Below, in pieces: positions 20,801-31,178 of a stretch of 64,000 nt of DNA. This DNA is from Streptomyces sp. CB00316 (lineage in GTDB: Bacteria > Actinomycetota > Actinomycetes > Streptomycetales > Streptomycetaceae): contig NZ_LIXI01000002.1 of assembly GCF_001905595.1 (NCBI RefSeq), positions 248,001-312,000 of the forward strand. Reading direction: 5' to 3'. Within the stretch, counting starts at the first letter, position 1. The number at the start of each line of letters is the position of its first letter. The notes beneath the pieces were generated by a model. That model was not told where the DNA came from. It did no database searches and saw only the letters and a list, made by a program, of their open reading frames with translations. The position numbers were made by a program, and so were the translations under genes.

Positions 20801-23800
20801 TGGCGGGACCGGGATCGTTCGTCGAGTTCAGCCGGCAGCGGGCCCTGTCGACCGACGGCCGCTGCCGGTCCTTCGCCGCCGACGCCTCCGGCACCGCGTG
20901 GAGCGAGGGGGTCGGGCTGCTTCTGGTGGAGCGGCTCTCCGACGCCCGCCGCAACGGCCACCAGGTCCTCGCGGTGCTGCGCGGCTCGGCCGTCAACCAG
21001 GACGGGGCGAGCAACGGGCTCACCGCGCCCAACGGCCCCGCCCAGGAACGGGTCATCCGTCAAGCCCTCGCCGACGCCGGCCTCACCCCAGCCGACGTCG
21101 ACGCCGTCGAGGCCCACGGCACCGGCACCACCCTCGGCGACCCCATCGAGGCGCAGGCGCTGCTGGCCACGTACGGCGCCGAGCGGGAGCCCGGACACCC
21201 CCTGCTGCTCGGGTCGCTGAAGTCCAACATCGGCCACGCCCAGGCCGCGGCCGGTGTCGGCGGGATCATCAAGATGGTCCACGCCCTCAGCCACGCCCAC
21301 CTGCCTCCCACCCTCCACGCCGACAACCCCACGCCCCACGTCGACTGGGACACCGGCACCCTCGAACTCCTCACCCGGCCCCGCGACTGGCCCGAGACCG
21401 ACCGCCCCCGCCGCGCCGCCGTCTCCTCCTTCGGGATCAGCGGCACCAACGCCCACGTCATCCTCGAACAGGCACCGCCCGTCAAGGAGGAGGCCCGGAA
21501 GAACGCGGACGGGCCCCGCCCGGAGACCGGTACGACGGTTCCGTGGCTGCTCTCGGCGAAGTCCGAGGACGCGCTGCGCGCCCAGGCGGACCGGCTGCGG
21601 CAGTTCGTGACCACGAGCCCCGAACTCCTGCCGTCCGACCTCGGCTTCTCCCTCGCCACCGGCCGGATCCGGCACGAGCACCGGGCCGCCGTCGTCGGAG
21701 CGGACCGCGAGGAGCTGCTGCGCGGCCTGGCCGCGCTGGCAGCGGGAGAGGACGCCGCCGGTGTGGTGCGCGACGAGGGCGGCCGAAGAGGCAGGACCGC
21801 CTTCCTCTTCACCGGCCAGGGCAGCCAACGAGTGGGTATGGGAGCCGAGTTGTACGCCTCCTTCCCGGTCTTCGCCGCAGCCTTCGACGAGGTGGACGCG
21901 CACCTCGAACTGCTTCTGAAGGACGTGGTGTTCGGCGGCGGGGACGGACTGAACCGGACCGCTCTCGCCCAGCCCGCGCTGTTCGCGCTGGAAGTGGCCC
22001 TGTTCCGGCTCGTGGAGTCCTGGGGCATCACCCCTGACCTGCTGATGGGCCACTCCATCGGCGAGTTCGCCGCCGCCCATGTCTCGGGCGTGCTGTCCCT
22101 CGCCGATGCCTGCACCCTGGTGGCCGCCCGCGGCCGGCTGATGGACGCGCTGCCGCAGGGCGGGGCGATGCTGGCGGTGGAGGCCGCCGAGGAGGAGGCC
22201 GACCTGCCGGACGGGGTGAGCCTGGCCGCCGTCAACGGCCCCCGGTCGGTGGTGGTCTCCGGCGACGAGGAGGCCGTGGCCGCGCTGGAGGCGCGGTGGC
22301 GCTCCGAGGGCCGCAAGGTCAAGCGGCTCGTCGTCTCGCACGCCTTCCACTCCCCCCTCATGGACGGGATGCTCGACGCGTTCGCGCAGGTGGCGGAAGG
22401 GGTGACCTTCCACCCGCCGAAGGTGCCCATCGTCTCGACCGTCACCGGTTCCCTGATCGACGACGAGGCCCTGTGCACCCCCGACTACTGGGTGGCGCAG
22501 ATCCGGCAGGCCGTCCGCTTCGCCGACGGCGTCCGCACGCTGGAGTCCGAAGGGGTCACCGAATACCTGGAGCTGGGCCCCGACGGTGTCCTCTCCGCGC
22601 TGGTGGAGCGGTGCCTGACGGCTCCGGCCGGATCGGTGGCCGCACTGCTGCGGGCCGGCCGGCCCGAGCCGCGGACCGTCGTATCGGCCCTGGCCCTGTC
22701 CGCGCTGCGGGGAGCCCGCACCGACTGGAGCGCCGTCCTCCCCGGCGCCCGCCGCACCCCGCTCCCCTCCTACGCCTTCCAGCGGCAGCGTTACTGGCTC
22801 ACGGCCGGGGACACGAAGGGCGAGGCCGCGGACTTCGGCCTCGACTCCACCGGGCACCCGCTGCTCGGCGCGGCGGTCGAGGTGGCGGGCGGCGAGCTCG
22901 TCGTCCTCACCGGCCGGGTCTCGCTGCGCACCCACCCGTACCTCGCCGACCACGCCGTCATGGACCGGGTCCTGCTGCCCGGGACGGCCTTCGTGGACCT
23001 GGCCCTGACGGCCGCCCGGCGAGTCGGTCTCCCCCTGCTCGACGAACTCACCCTCACCGCCCCGCTGGTGCTCGGTACGGACGACGAGGCGCAGCTGCAG
23101 ATCACCGTCGGCGCCCCCGACGAGGGCGGCCGCCGGCCGGTCTCCGTCCACTCCCGGCGAGCCGGCTCCCGCGCCGAGGGCGACGAGCCCTGGACCCAGC
23201 ACGCCGAGGGCGTGCTCAGTCCGGGCGGGCCGCCCTCCCCGGCCGACGGGGACACCCGCGCGCCGGCCGGCGTACTGGAGATCGACCTCACCGACGTGTA
23301 CGACCGGCTCGCCGGGCAGGACTACCGGTACGGCCCCGCCTTCCAGAACCTGCGGCGGCTCTCCCGCCTCGGGGACGACCTGTACGCCGAGGTCGCATCC
23401 GGCGGTGAACACCCGGCGGGCGGAGCGGGCTTCACTCTCCATCCGGCGCTCCTGGACGCGGTGCTGCACGCACTGCTCCCCGGCGTCGCGGGCGTGGCCG
23501 ACCGGCCCATGGTGCCCTTCTCGTGGTCCGGTGTCAGCGTGCCGGCGGCTCCCGTCGACGCGCTCCGGGCCCGGCTGACCCTGCGCAAGTCCGACGACAC
23601 GGCCGTCGCGGTCGGCCTCACCCTGACCGACGGGGCGGGGCTGCCCGTGGCCACGGTCGACGAGCTGCTCCTGCGTCCGCTGTCTCCCGAGGACCTGCCG
23701 GTGGCGGGCGACCGGCCCGCCGAGGGACTGTTCGGGCTGAGCTGGGAACCCGTACCGCTCGACCGGACGGCAGGGGCGGACGAGGACCGGGTCGTGCTCG

Positions 23801-25578
23801 GCCGGACGCTCGACCTGCCCGGAGCCCGTACGCACACCGACCTGGCGGCTCTGCGCCGGGCGGTGGACGACGGGGAGCTCACGCCCTCGGCCGTACTGCT
23901 GCCGCTGGAGCCGCCCGCCGGCACCGGTGGTCTGGCGGAACGGGCCCGGGCCGCCCTGGCCGGTGTCCTCGCCACCGTGCGGGAGTGGCTGGCCGACGAA
24001 CGGTTCGCCGACACCCGCCTGGTCGTGGTGACCCGGGGCGCCGTCGCCCCGGACGGGGAGGACGCCACCGACCTGGTGCTGGCCGGTGTCTGGGGCCTGC
24101 TCCGGTCGGCCCAGGCCGAGCAGCCGGGGCGGATCGTGCTGGTCGACACCGACGAGAACCCGCTCAGCCGGGACGTCCTGGCGGCGGCCCTGCGCACCGA
24201 CGAGACCCAGCTGCTGCTGCGGGCCGGCGAGGCGTTCGTACCGCGCCTCACCCCCGCCGAACCCCCCGCCCCGGGCGTGGCCGGCCCCGACTGGGGACGC
24301 GGTACGGTCCTGATCACCGGCGGCACCGGCGCACTCGGGGCGATCCTGGCCCGGCACCTCATCACCGAGCACGGCGTACGACGCCTGCTCCTGCTCAGCC
24401 GCCGGGGACCCGACAGCCCCGGCGCCGACACCCTCCGCCAGGAACTCACCCGACTCGGCGCCCACGTCGACCTCGTGGCCGCCGACGCCGCCGACCGCGA
24501 CGCCCTCACCCGGGCCCTCGCCACCATCCCCGGCGAACACCCGCTCACCGCCGTCGTCCACACGGCCGGTACGACGGATGACGCCACCGTCATGTCGCTC
24601 ACCCCGGAGCAGCTGGACGGTGTCCTCCGGCCCAAGATCGACGGCGCCTGGAACCTCCACGAACTCACCCGCGACCACGACCTCACCGCCTTCGTCCTCT
24701 ACTCCTCCATCGCCGGCACCATCGGCACCCCCGGCCAGGCCAACTACGCCGCCGGCAACACCTTCCTCGACGCCCTCGCCCACCACCGCCACGCCCACGG
24801 CCTCCCCGCCGACTCCCTCGCCTGGGGACTGTGGTCCGACACCAGCACCCTGAGCTCCCACCTGTCGGACGCCGACGTCCAGCGCCTGGCCCGGCTCGGG
24901 CTGAAGCCGCTGAGCTCGGCGGAGGGCACCGCGCTCCTCGACGCGGCGCTGCGCCTGGACCGTCCCGTACACGCCCTCACCCGGATCGACAGGGCGGCGC
25001 TGCGCACCGCACAGCAGCTCCCCGCCGTCCTGCGGGGCCTCGCACCGGCCGCCGCACCGGTCCGGAGCCAGGCACCGCTCGCCGAGCGGCTGGCCCAACT
25101 GCCGCCCGCCGAACAGGAAGCGCTCGTCGCCGATCTGGTGCGGGCCAAGACCGCGGCCGTCCTGGGTCATGCCGACCAGTCGGCGGTCGCCGCCACCCGG
25201 GCCTTCAACGAGCTGGGGTTCGACTCGCTCACCGCGATCGAGCTGCGCAACCAGCTCGGCACCGCCACCGGGCTGCGGCTGCCCTCCACCGTGGTCTTCG
25301 ACCACCCCAACCCCACCGCCCTGGCCGCCTATTTGCTGGAGGAGCTCGCCCCGGCGGCCGGACCCGCGGCCCCGTCGGCGGCCACGGCGGTCCTCGCCGA
25401 TCTCGACCGGCTGCTCGGCGCCCTGCCGGGCGCGCTGTCCGACGCCGACGCCCAGGGCCGCATCGCCGCGCGGCTCAGAGAACTTCTCGACCTGGCGGAC
25501 CCGGTGGCCGGCACCGACGAGGACCTGGACGGCGCGACCGACCAGGAACTCTTCGATCTCATCGACGAACTCGACTGA
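11839..25578 (+). CDS. Type I modular PKS: KSQ loading module plus extension modules 1 and 2
   Basis: 4579 residues. Loading module: KSQ (17-435; active-site Cys replaced by Gln182 in DTSQSSS), AT (540-860; Ser632, malonyl-type HAFH) and ACP (927-998; Ser961 in LGFSSL). Module 1: KS (1019-1444, Cys1191), AT (Ser1671, HAFH), DH (1944-2221, with [16 protein letters not shown] and DAALH all intact), KR (2231-2588) and ACP (Ser2718). Module 2: KS (2786-3211, Cys2958), AT (Ser3406, HAFH), DH (3670-3951; Gly of HxxxGxxxxP is Asp, rest intact), KR (3964-4341) and ACP (Ser4463), then a C-terminal docking helix. KR1 and KR2 carry B-type IDD/TDD motifs. Prediction: a malonyl-derived acetyl starter extended to a conjugated C6 diene. 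The start is ATG 11839; in-frame GTG 11788, with GGGG seven bases upstream, is an alternative. Confidence 0.95.
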   Translation: MTSEPRSEVNGPHRGRSEPIAVVGLSCRLPEASGPAAFWELLLEGRDALSDMPADRWESISGDTIDGIRRGGFIDGIADFDASFFGISPREAVVMDPQQRLLLELTWEALEDAGIVAATLESSATSVFVGTAREDYTSLVYRQGSSAITQHTVTGTHRGIIANRVSYALGLNGPSLTVDTSQSSSLVAVHLACESLRTGESDMALAAGVNLNILGEGIGGAEQFGGLSPDGRSFTFDARANGYVRGEGAGVLVLKPLSRALADGDRVHSLILGSAVNNDGATPGLTVPSAAAQERVIRLARERAGVEPDAIQYVELHGTGTPVGDPIEAAALGAALGTLKADGDPLRVGSVKTNIGHLEGAAGIVGLIKTVLSIRHRMLPPSLNFETPNPNIPFGELNLAVNERLSAWPRPDRPLTAGVSSFGMGGSNCHVILTEAPDRPADPAADPAGSPARPSAALPVVVSGRTPQALAAQAARLAAHVAADEHVTPAAVGRSSVSIRSLFAHRGVVLAADREELLAGLGALAGRLPAAGVVSGSEAGGRLGMVFTGQGAQRVGMGTELYTAFPAFAAAFDEVCAHLDPLLERPLREVIASGEGLDLTGSTQPALFAVEVALFRLYESWGVRPDFLAGHSIGEVSAAHVAGVLTLADACVLVAARGRLMQALPEGGAMVAVQASEAEVLAALSGHEAAVSLASVNGPAAVVLSGDEAAVLEVAGGLRERGHKTKRLTVSHAFHSAHMDGMLDAFRQALAPLSFHPPRIPVVSTVTGQVAADGLLESPEYWVEQVRRPVRFLEAVRTLEAEGARTVVELGPDGVCSAMVAESVLDRDAVHAEPALRAGRPEDRTVGAALARAFVRGARVDWDAVFAGTGAHRVELPTYAFQRERYWVTDLAAPAAGSSPGAGAATAGAPAPVAARPTAGTAAGDRSAADLVAAHVAAVLGYGPDRSVETDLPFRDLGFSSLMTVELRTGLAEATGLRLPSGLLFDHPTPAALAEFIGAELQGSGGGQEEEPLLATGSDEPIAIVGMACRYPGGVASPEDLWRLVDERGDAITPFPTDRGWDEDLYDPDHERSGKSYLGEGGFLHDAGRFEPGFFGISPREAQAMDPQQRLLLETAWESLEHAGLVPRTLRGTRTGVFVGATTGDYGPRMQDAPESAEGHLLTGTTPSVMSGRIAYQFGFTGPAVTVDTACSSSLVAVHMAVQSLRRGESGLALAGGAAVMSSPGMFVEFSRQQGLSPDGRCKSFAAGADGTVWSEGVGLLVLERLSEARRNGHRVLGLVRGSAVNQDGASNGLSAPNGLSQQRVIRQAVADAGLTVTDVDVVEAHGTGTSLGDPIEAEAILATYGSDREGREPVLLGSLKSNIGHAQAAAGIGGLIKMVEAMRHGVVPATLHVDEPTPHVDWSSGTVALVREHRPWPRTGAPRRAGISSFGISGTNAHVVVEQPDPADAPPPAKTHPVKTHPVETAATEAPATESSAVDAARTPWLLSAPDADGLKAQAARLREFVTARPELRPQDVGLSLAATRTLFAHRAVVLGTAGEAGSGAEGRLAALAALADGTASPQVVRGSAAEPGRTAFLFTGQGAQRAGMGRELHAESTVFAEAFDAVCAAVDPHLDRSLRDLVFADEDSPDAALLHRTRYTQPALFAVEVALFRLAEHQGLAPDLLAGHSVGELAAAHVAGVLSLADAATLVAARGRLMEEARSDGAMVAIQAGPDEVVATFGADADAVSLAAVNGPRSVVVAGDEAVVERIEREWRERGHRVRRLRVSHAFHSPHMDGILEEFRTVARSLTFHAPAVPVVSTVTGAPAEPELLRSPDYWVDQIRATVRFHDTVRSLYEQGATLFVELGPDAVLTAMARESLADAGADGATTCVALARAGRPEADTYTAAIAAVQAAGAAFDLAALFPGAERIGLPTYAFRGTHYWLAPGARTDVPGLGLDASGHPLLGASVDVAGGDGETVLTGLLSLRTHPWLADHVVEGSTLLPATAFLELAFAAGEPTGADTVDDLTLEAPLALTGRDSVRVQIKVAAPVADGGRPFTIHSRPVTATGQPWTRHATGILSAAADPSPDAERGPWPPAGALALPTEDLYQELDGLGYSYGPAFQGVRAVWRLGDELLAEVALPDGRQEHSGRYGVHPALLDAALHPLLPGAADGGSPSEIRLPFAWDGVRLHAAGAAEARVRITPAGPDTVSLAVTDRAGEPVVTVASLTLRPVARAAFAEAAVVREPLYALDWPVVAAGEVPEWTRTELTGLTGQETAAVDPADLVVLTLTKVPGAVPGTARTTTARAAAFLREWLESERFERSRLAVVTSGAVAAAPGEDVTDLVHAPLWGLVRSAQTEHPGRIVLVDLDGHGDAHALVAGAVATGEPQIAVRDGEFRAPRLARAAARTAPPVRFAAEGTVLVSGGTGGLGAVLARHLITEHGVRRLLLLSRRGPDSPGADTLRQELTRLGAHVDLVAADAADRDALTRALATIPGEHPLTAVVHTAGVIDDATIASLTPEQLDSVLRPKIDGAWNLHELTRDHDLTAFVLYSSIAGTIGTPGQANYAAGNTFLDALAHHRHAHGLPADSLAWGLWDASTGMGATLSGADLARWTRTGVLPLSEEQGLRMFDTALGTDAPLTVAAALDPARAAGSGLPPAVWRGLVRTRRTARTAAAADASSWAARTAALPEDERGPAVLQLVRDCVATALGHTSGEQVDATKAFKEQGFDSLTAVELRNQLGTATGLRLPSTVVFDHPNPTALVTHLLGLVPGQDQAGAATPGKAAKARRGKRSGSADEPLAIVGMACRYPGGVRSPEDLWNLVTSGTDAISGFPTNRGWDLERLYDQDPEHTGTSYVREGGFLHDADLFDRDFFGISPREATAMDPQQRLLLETAWETFESAAIDATSLRSTNTSVFVGSMYDDYASRLASVPSEFEGFLLVGNTSSVISGRLAYTFGLEGPAVTVDTACSSSLVALHLAAQALRSGESDLALAGGVTVMAGPGSFVEFSRQRALSTDGRCRSFAADASGTAWSEGVGLLLVERLSDARRNGHQVLAVLRGSAVNQDGASNGLTAPNGPAQERVIRQALADAGLTPADVDAVEAHGTGTTLGDPIEAQALLATYGAEREPGHPLLLGSLKSNIGHAQAAAGVGGIIKMVHALSHAHLPPTLHADNPTPHVDWDTGTLELLTRPRDWPETDRPRRAAVSSFGISGTNAHVILEQAPPVKEEARKNADGPRPETGTTVPWLLSAKSEDALRAQADRLRQFVTTSPELLPSDLGFSLATGRIRHEHRAAVVGADREELLRGLAALAAGEDAAGVVRDEGGRRGRTAFLFTGQGSQRVGMGAELYASFPVFAAAFDEVDAHLELLLKDVVFGGGDGLNRTALAQPALFALEVALFRLVESWGITPDLLMGHSIGEFAAAHVSGVLSLADACTLVAARGRLMDALPQGGAMLAVEAAEEEADLPDGVSLAAVNGPRSVVVSGDEEAVAALEARWRSEGRKVKRLVVSHAFHSPLMDGMLDAFAQVAEGVTFHPPKVPIVSTVTGSLIDDEALCTPDYWVAQIRQAVRFADGVRTLESEGVTEYLELGPDGVLSALVERCLTAPAGSVAALLRAGRPEPRTVVSALALSALRGARTDWSAVLPGARRTPLPSYAFQRQRYWLTAGDTKGEAADFGLDSTGHPLLGAAVEVAGGELVVLTGRVSLRTHPYLADHAVMDRVLLPGTAFVDLALTAARRVGLPLLDELTLTAPLVLGTDDEAQLQITVGAPDEGGRRPVSVHSRRAGSRAEGDEPWTQHAEGVLSPGGPPSPADGDTRAPAGVLEIDLTDVYDRLAGQDYRYGPAFQNLRRLSRLGDDLYAEVASGGEHPAGGAGFTLHPALLDAVLHALLPGVAGVADRPMVPFSWSGVSVPAAPVDALRARLTLRKSDDTAVAVGLTLTDGAGLPVATVDELLLRPLSPEDLPVAGDRPAEGLFGLSWEPVPLDRTAGADEDRVVLGRTLDLPGARTHTDLAALRRAVDDGELTPSAVLLPLEPPAGTGGLAERARAALAGVLATVREWLADERFADTRLVVVTRGAVAPDGEDATDLVLAGVWGLLRSAQAEQPGRIVLVDTDENPLSRDVLAAALRTDETQLLLRAGEAFVPRLTPAEPPAPGVAGPDWGRGTVLITGGTGALGAILARHLITEHGVRRLLLLSRRGPDSPGADTLRQELTRLGAHVDLVAADAADRDALTRALATIPGEHPLTAVVHTAGTTDDATVMSLTPEQLDGVLRPKIDGAWNLHELTRDHDLTAFVLYSSIAGTIGTPGQANYAAGNTFLDALAHHRHAHGLPADSLAWGLWSDTSTLSSHLSDADVQRLARLGLKPLSSAEGTALLDAALRLDRPVHALTRIDRAALRTAQQLPAVLRGLAPAAAPVRSQAPLAERLAQLPPAEQEALVADLVRAKTAAVLGHADQSAVAATRAFNELGFDSLTAIELRNQLGTATGLRLPSTVVFDHPNPTALAAYLLEELAPAAGPAAPSAATAVLADLDRLLGALPGALSDADAQGRIAARLRELLDLADPVAGTDEDLDGATDQELFDLIDELD
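19094..19584. repeat. KR tract duplicated in module 2 (copy 1)
   Basis: Bases 19094-19313 (220 bp) and 19396-19584 (189 bp) in the module 1 KR are identical to 24344-24563 and 24646-24834 in the module 2 KR, at a constant offset of 5250 bp (1750 codons). The sequence between them differs at several bases. The ACP region 20003-20089 is likewise identical to 25238-25324. Such identity between modules is expected from recent duplication or gene conversion. Confidence 0.92.
20650..20756. repeat. KS active-site tract shared by modules 2 and 3
   Basis: These 107 bp around the KS active-site Cys of module 2 are identical to 26215-26321 in module 3, which lies in a different gene. A second block (about 20991-21149 versus 26558-26716), coding from the NQDGASNGL motif to the HGTGT motif, is nearly identical as well. 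The two KS domains have probably exchanged sequence by recombination. Confidence 0.88.
24344..24834. repeat. KR tract duplicated in module 1 (copy 2)
   Basis: The module 2 KR copy of the tract at 19094-19584, with two perfectly identical blocks of 220 and 189 bp separated by a diverged stretch. Substrate- and stereochemistry-relevant residues around HTAG (24558-24600) lie in the diverged part. Confidence 0.92.
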
Positions 25579-25662
25579 GAAGAGGTGGGCCGGGCCCCGA
25601 CGCCCGGCCCGCCTCGCCGCACGCACCGTCCCCTTCCGCACACGAACCTGGAGCTGAGAGAC

Positions 25663-28600
25663 GTGACCGCCGAGAACCAACTCCGCGACTACCTCAAGCG
25701 CGCCACGGCCGACGCGCGCGCCTCTCGCAAGAGACTGCGAGAGATCGAGGAGAGACAGCAGGAGCCGATCGCGATCGTCGGCATGGCCTGCCGCTACCCC
25801 GGCGGCGTGCGCAGCCCCGAGGACCTGTGGCGGATCGTCGCCGACGGGGTCGACGCGGTCTCCTCCTTCCCCGAGCACCGCGGCTGGGCGGAGGACCTCT
25901 ACGACCCCGACCCCGAGGCGGTGGGGCGCTCGTACACCCGCCAGGGCGGATTCCTGCACGACGCCGACCTCTTCGACCCCGAGTTCTTCGGGATGTCGCC
26001 GAGGGAGGCGTTGGCCACCGACCCGCAGCAGCGGCTGCTGCTGGAGACCGCGTGGGAGGCCTTCGAGCGGGCCCGGATCGTCCCGGACTCGGTACGGGGC
26101 AGCCGTACGGGTGTGTTCGTGGGGGCGATGTACAACGACTACGGCTCCCGGCCCCATCTGCCGCAGCAGGAGTTCGAGGGCTATCTGTACAGCGGCAGCG
26201 CGGGCAGTGTCGCCTCGGGCCGGCTGGCGTACACCTTCGGGCTCGAAGGCCCGGCGGTCACCGTCGACACCGCCTGCTCCTCCTCCCTGGTCGCCCTCCA
26301 CCTCGCGGCCCAGGCCCTGCGGCGCGGCGAGTGCGACCTGGCCCTGGCCGGCGGAGTGACGGTGCTGGCCACGCCGATGCCGTTCGTCGAGTTCTCCCGG
26401 CTGCGCGGCCTGTCGCCCGACGGCCGCTGCAAGTCCTTCGCCGAGGAGGCCGACGGCACCGGCTGGGCCGAGGGCGTGGGGCTGCTGCTGGTGGCCCGGC
26501 TCTCCGACGCGCTGCGCGACGGCCGACGGATCCTCGCCGTGGTCAAGGGCTCGGCGATCAACCAGGACGGGGCGAGCAACGGGCTCACCGCGCCCAACGG
26601 CCCCGCCCAGGAACGGGTCATCCGCCAGGCCCTCGCCGACGCCGGCCTCACCCCAGCCGACGTCGACGCCGTCGAGGCCCACGGCACCGGCACCACCCTC
26701 GGCGACCCCATCGAAGCCCGCGCCCTGCTCGCGACCTACGGCAAGGAACGGCCCGAAGGCCAACCGCTGCTGCTCGGGTCGCTGAAGTCGAACATCGGCC
26801 ACGCCCAGGCAGCCGCGGGCGTCGGCGGGATCATCAAGATGGTCCACGCCCTCGACCACGCCCACCTCCCCCGTACGCTGCACGCCGACAACCCCACCTC
26901 CCACATCGACTGGGACACCGGCACCCTCGAACTCCTCACCCGGCCCCGTGACTGGCCCGAGAACGACCGCCCCCGCCGCGCCGCCGTCTCCTCCTTCGGG
27001 TTCAGCGGCACCAACGCCCACGTCATCCTCGAACAGGCTCCCCCCGTCGAGGAGGAGGCCGGCAGCGCGCCGGCGAGCCCGGACGGGCCGCCGCAGCCCG
27101 TGCCGCTGGTCCTCTCCGGCCGGGACGGACAGGCCCTGGCCGACCAGGCCCGGCTGCTGCTCGACCGGCTGGCGGAGGGCACCGACCCGGTGGCGGACAT
27201 CGCGTACGCCCTGGTCACCACCCGGGCGACGCTGGACCACCGGGCCGTGGTGACGGGCACCGGCCCGGCCGAGCTCGGTGAAGCCCTGACCGCCCTGGCC
27301 GAGGGGGCGACCGCCCCGAACCTGGTCCGCGGCGTCCGGCGCACGGAGTCCCGCAGCGCCTTCGTCTTCCCGGGCCAGGGCTCCCAGTGGGAGGGCATGG
27401 CAGCCGAACTGCTGGACACCTCACCGGTGTTCGCCGCCAAGCTGGCCGAGTGCGCGGCGGCGCTGGAACCCTTCACCGACCGGGACCTCCTGGAGACCCT
27501 GCGGGCGGGCGCGCCGCTGGAGCGGGTGGAGGTCGTCCAGCCCGCGCTCTGGGCGGTCATGGTGGCGCTGGCCGAGGTGTGGCGCTCCCACGGGGTGCGG
27601 CCCGCCGCCGTCATCGGGCACTCCCAGGGCGAGATCGCCGCCGCCTGCGTGGCCGGGGCGCTCTCGCTGGAGGACGGCGCCCGCATCGTGGCGCTGCGCA
27701 GCCGGGCCATCGCCGAGGACCTCTCGGGGCGCGGCGGCGGCATGATGTCGGTGGCCCTGCCCGAGGACCAGGTGCGGGAGCTCATCGCCGGTTACGGCTC
27801 CAGGGTGTCGGTCGCCGCCGTCAACGGGGCCGCCTCCGTGGTGCTCTCGGGCGACGGCGACGCCCTGGACGAGGTGCGGGAGACGGTCCGGGCCTCCGGC
27901 GACCGTGCCAAACGGCTCCCGGTGGACTACGCCTCGCACGGCGCCCACGTGGAAGGCATCCGCGAGCGGCTGCTCACCGACCTGGCGGGGATCGAGGCCC
28001 GGCCCTCCGAGGTGCCGTTCTACTCCACCGTCACCGGCGGCCTGTTCGACACGACCGGGCTCGATGCCACGTACTGGTACACCAACCTGCGCCAGAGCGT
28101 GCTGTTCGAGCCGACCACCCGCACCCTGCTCGGTGACGGCCACGGTGTGTTCGTCGAGTGCAGCCCGCACCCCGTGCTGCTGCACAGCATCGAGGAGACC
28201 GCCGACGCCTCCGGGGTCACGGTCACCGGCATCGGTTCGCTGCGCCGTGACGACGGCGGGCCCGAGCGCGTCCTGACCTCGCTGGGCGAGGCGTTCGTCG
28301 CCGGCGTCCCGGTCGACTGGGCGACCCGGTTCGCCGGGACGGGCGTACGTCAGGCCGAGTTGCCCACGTACCCCTTCCAGCGGGAGAGGTACTGGCTGGA
28401 GCCGTCGGCGAGCGCCCTCCGCGCCGCCGGCTCCGGCGCCCCGCAGCATCCGCTGCTCGGCACCGCGCTGGCCGTGGCGGGCAGCGACGAGTTCCTGTTC
28501 GCCACCGCGATATCGCTGGGGACCCACCCCTGGCTGGCCGGGCACACCCTCGCGGGCAGCGCGGTCCTCTCGGCGCCCGCGTTGGTCGAGACCGTGCTCG

Positions 28601-31056
28601 CGGCGGGCTCCGTGGCCGACGCTCCGGTCCTGCGGGAGCTGACCGTACGGGCCCACCTCGCCGTCCCCGAGACCGGCGAGCTGCCCCTCCAGGTGCGGGT
28701 CGGCGCCCCGGACGGCGAGGGTCACCGGCCGGTGACCGTACACGCCCGGGCCGAGGCCGACTCCGCCGACTGGACGGAGCTGGCCACCGGGACCCTGACT
28801 GGCGAGCAGGACCCGGCCGCCGCCCCGGAGCCGGTGCCCGCCGAGGCCGCCGAGGCCGTGGACGTCCGGCTGCCGGAGGAGTACGCGCCGGAGGCCGGCG
28901 CCTTCGGCCTGCACCCGGAGCTGCTCCGGGCCGCCCTGGCCGGGGCCCCGGGCTCCGCGGCCGGAGCGACGCTCGTCGACGCCGAGTGGCGCGGGGTACG
29001 CCTGTACGCCCCCGGCGCCACGGCGGTGCGGGCCCGCTTCCAGGCGGCGGGCGGGGGGACCCTCTCCCTGCTGCTGACCGACCAGGACGGCAGGCCCGTC
29101 GCGACCGTGGAGTCCGTGCTGCGGCGCGCGCCCCGTCCTGCCGAACTCGTGGGCGGGCCGGGCCCGCTGCGCGCCCTCCACCACGTCATCTGGACGCCGT
29201 CCGGGCTGCGTGCTCCCGCCCGGCCGGTGGCCTGGGCGGTGCTGGGGTCCGACGGTGGCGCGGCGCGGGACGTGCCGCACCACGAGGACCTGGCCGCCGT
29301 CGGCCGGGCCATCGGCTCCGGGACGTCCGTACCGCTCCTGCTCACCCGCCCGCACCCCGCCGAGGACGCCGACACCCTCGCCGGCCTCCACGAGGAGACC
29401 GGTGCGGCCCTGTCGCTGCTCCAGGGCTGGCTGGCCGACGAACGCCTCGCGGACACCCGGCTGGTGATCGTCACCCAGGGTTCGGTGCACGCCGCCGAAG
29501 GGGACCGGCTCCGGCCCGGCGCGGCGGCCGTCCGGGGCCTGGTCCACTCGGCGCAGTCGGAGAACCCGGGCCGGATCGTGCTCGTGGACGCCGACACCGA
29601 GGAGGTCGCACCGGAGCTGCTGTCCGCTCTCCTCGCCTCCGACGAACCGCAGGCCGCCGTCCGGGACGGCCGGCTCCTGCTGCCCCGGCTGGCCCGCGTG
29701 CCCGCCCCCGCCGAAGACACCGGGCCGACCCCGTCCTGGCGGCCGGACGGAACCGTCCTGGTCACCGGCGGCACCGGCGCACTCGGTTCGGCGGTCGCCC
29801 GCCACCTCGTCACCGAACACGGCGTCGGCCACCTGCTGCTGGCCGGGCGCCGCGGTGAGGAGGCCCCTGGGGCCGGCCGGCTGCACGCCGAACTGACCGC
29901 GCTCGGCGCCTCGGTGCGGATCGCCGCCTGCGACGTCTCCGACCGGGACGCCCTCGCGTCGCTGCTCGCCGAGATCCCCGCCGAGCACCCGCTGACCGGT
30001 GTGGTGCACACGGCGGGGGTCCTGGACAACGACCTGCTGCCCGCCCTGACCGCCGACGGGCTGGACACGGTCCTGCGGCCCAAGGCGGACGCGGCCTGGC
30101 ACCTGCACGAGCTGACCCAGGACGCGGATCTCTCCGCCTTCGTGCTGTTCTCCTCGGTCGTCGGCGTGTTCGGCGGCCCCGGACAGGCGAACTACGCCGC
30201 GGCCGGAGCGTTCCTGGACGGCCTCGCGCACCACCGCAGAGCGCTCGGCCTGCCCGCCGTCTCGCTGGCGTGGGGCCTGTGGGAGGTGGAGGGCGGGATC
30301 AACGCCGGCCTGACCGCGGCGGACCGGACCCGCTTCGTCCGTGAGGGGTTCCTCCCGGTCGGTACGGCGGAGGCGCTGTTGCTCTTCGACGCGGCCCTCC
30401 CGCTGGAACCGCCCGCCGTGACCGCGACCCCGTTCGACCTGGCGGCGCTGCGGGCCGGTACACGCGTCCCGCCGCTGCTGCGGTCCCTCGTACCGGCGTC
30501 GGGCCGCCGCGCGGCGAGCGGCGACGGAGCCTCCTTCGCCCAGCGGCTCGCGGAGCTGTCCGACACCGACCGGCGCACGTACATGCTCGACCTGGTGCGC
30601 GGCGAGGTGGCCGGAGTCCTCGGCTTCCGCGACGCGGGCGCGGTCGACGCGGGCCGTGCCTTCCAGGAGCTCGGCTTCGACTCGCTCACCGCGGTCGAGC
30701 TGCGCAACCGGCTGGGCGCGGCGGCGGGCGTCCGGCTGCCGGCGACGGTGGTCTTCGACCATCCGACGCCGACGGCGCTCGCCGGGTTCCTGCTGGCGAA
30801 GGCCGCGCCCGACAGCGCCACCGAACGGCGCGCACCGGCCCTGGCCGAGCTGGACCGGCTGGAGGAGATCCTCGCGACCGTGGCGGACGACGAGGGGCGC
30901 GCCACGGTCACGGTCCGCCTCCAGACGATCCTGGCGCGCTGGATGGAGGCGTGGGGCACGCCCGCCGGCTCCGAGCCCGTGTCCTCCCTGGAGTCGGCCT
31001 CGACCGACGAACTCCTCGACTTCATCGACAACGAGCTCGGCCGGGCCGGCGGCTGA
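25663..31056 (+). CDS. Type I modular PKS: extension module 3 (methylmalonyl-type AT, degenerate reductive loop)
   Basis: 1797 residues from GTG 25663 (GGAG 9 nt upstream). An N-terminal coiled-coil docking segment (1-33) precedes KS (34-460, Cys205), AT (563-883; Ser654 in GHSQG and YASH at 756-759, the methylmalonyl signature), a DH-like region (926-1156), KR (1173-1556), ACP (Ser1674) and a C-terminal docking helix. The DH-like region keeps His961, but the final Pro of HxxxGxxxxP is Ser, the catalytic Asp position is Arg1089 and no YGPxF motif exists, so it should be inactive. The KR keeps TGGTGALG, Lys, Ser and Tyr1511, but the tetrad Asn is Gly1515 and the B-type LDD is LDN (1454-1456). 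The beta-carbonyl may thus stay a ketone or be reduced with altered stereochemistry. Confidence 0.95.
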   Translation: MTAENQLRDYLKRATADARASRKRLREIEERQQEPIAIVGMACRYPGGVRSPEDLWRIVADGVDAVSSFPEHRGWAEDLYDPDPEAVGRSYTRQGGFLHDADLFDPEFFGMSPREALATDPQQRLLLETAWEAFERARIVPDSVRGSRTGVFVGAMYNDYGSRPHLPQQEFEGYLYSGSAGSVASGRLAYTFGLEGPAVTVDTACSSSLVALHLAAQALRRGECDLALAGGVTVLATPMPFVEFSRLRGLSPDGRCKSFAEEADGTGWAEGVGLLLVARLSDALRDGRRILAVVKGSAINQDGASNGLTAPNGPAQERVIRQALADAGLTPADVDAVEAHGTGTTLGDPIEARALLATYGKERPEGQPLLLGSLKSNIGHAQAAAGVGGIIKMVHALDHAHLPRTLHADNPTSHIDWDTGTLELLTRPRDWPENDRPRRAAVSSFGFSGTNAHVILEQAPPVEEEAGSAPASPDGPPQPVPLVLSGRDGQALADQARLLLDRLAEGTDPVADIAYALVTTRATLDHRAVVTGTGPAELGEALTALAEGATAPNLVRGVRRTESRSAFVFPGQGSQWEGMAAELLDTSPVFAAKLAECAAALEPFTDRDLLETLRAGAPLERVEVVQPALWAVMVALAEVWRSHGVRPAAVIGHSQGEIAAACVAGALSLEDGARIVALRSRAIAEDLSGRGGGMMSVALPEDQVRELIAGYGSRVSVAAVNGAASVVLSGDGDALDEVRETVRASGDRAKRLPVDYASHGAHVEGIRERLLTDLAGIEARPSEVPFYSTVTGGLFDTTGLDATYWYTNLRQSVLFEPTTRTLLGDGHGVFVECSPHPVLLHSIEETADASGVTVTGIGSLRRDDGGPERVLTSLGEAFVAGVPVDWATRFAGTGVRQAELPTYPFQRERYWLEPSASALRAAGSGAPQHPLLGTALAVAGSDEFLFATAISLGTHPWLAGHTLAGSAVLSAPALVETVLAAGSVADAPVLRELTVRAHLAVPETGELPLQVRVGAPDGEGHRPVTVHARAEADSADWTELATGTLTGEQDPAAAPEPVPAEAAEAVDVRLPEEYAPEAGAFGLHPELLRAALAGAPGSAAGATLVDAEWRGVRLYAPGATAVRARFQAAGGGTLSLLLTDQDGRPVATVESVLRRAPRPAELVGGPGPLRALHHVIWTPSGLRAPARPVAWAVLGSDGGAARDVPHHEDLAAVGRAIGSGTSVPLLLTRPHPAEDADTLAGLHEETGAALSLLQGWLADERLADTRLVIVTQGSVHAAEGDRLRPGAAAVRGLVHSAQSENPGRIVLVDADTEEVAPELLSALLASDEPQAAVRDGRLLLPRLARVPAPAEDTGPTPSWRPDGTVLVTGGTGALGSAVARHLVTEHGVGHLLLAGRRGEEAPGAGRLHAELTALGASVRIAACDVSDRDALASLLAEIPAEHPLTGVVHTAGVLDNDLLPALTADGLDTVLRPKADAAWHLHELTQDADLSAFVLFSSVVGVFGGPGQANYAAAGAFLDGLAHHRRALGLPAVSLAWGLWEVEGGINAGLTAADRTRFVREGFLPVGTAEALLLFDAALPLEPPAVTATPFDLAALRAGTRVPPLLRSLVPASGRRAASGDGASFAQRLAELSDTDRRTYMLDLVRGEVAGVLGFRDAGAVDAGRAFQELGFDSLTAVELRNRLGAAAGVRLPATVVFDHPTPTALAGFLLAKAAPDSATERRAPALAELDRLEEILATVADDEGRATVTVRLQTILARWMEAWGTPAGSEPVSSLESASTDELLDFIDNELGRAGG

Positions 31057-31178
31057 CCCCCGCCCGGTCCCGCGTCCCGCGGAGTTCCGCGAAGTCCCGT
31101 GAGGCTCCGCGAAGTCCGCGCCCTCCCGCCCCGCCCTCACCGCCCGCACCGACGTCACGAGGAGATGTGAGCCGTCCC

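Noticed and set aside
19094..24834. Repeated blocks considered as a CRISPR array or mobile element
   Set aside because: They are in-frame coding repeats inside homologous KR domains at a one-module distance; no spacer/repeat structure or terminal inverted repeats are present.
19837..27240. A 2467-codon open frame on the minus strand across the PKS genes
   Set aside because: It lies antisense to well-supported PKS domains. Open antisense frames are expected in GC-rich coding DNA, and its translation is Gly/Arg/Val-rich without any domain.
27421..31158. A 1245-codon minus-strand frame, and similar long ones at 31155-34631 and 16630-19548
   Set aside because: Same reason: antisense shadows of PKS coding sequence with biased composition and no recognisable motifs.
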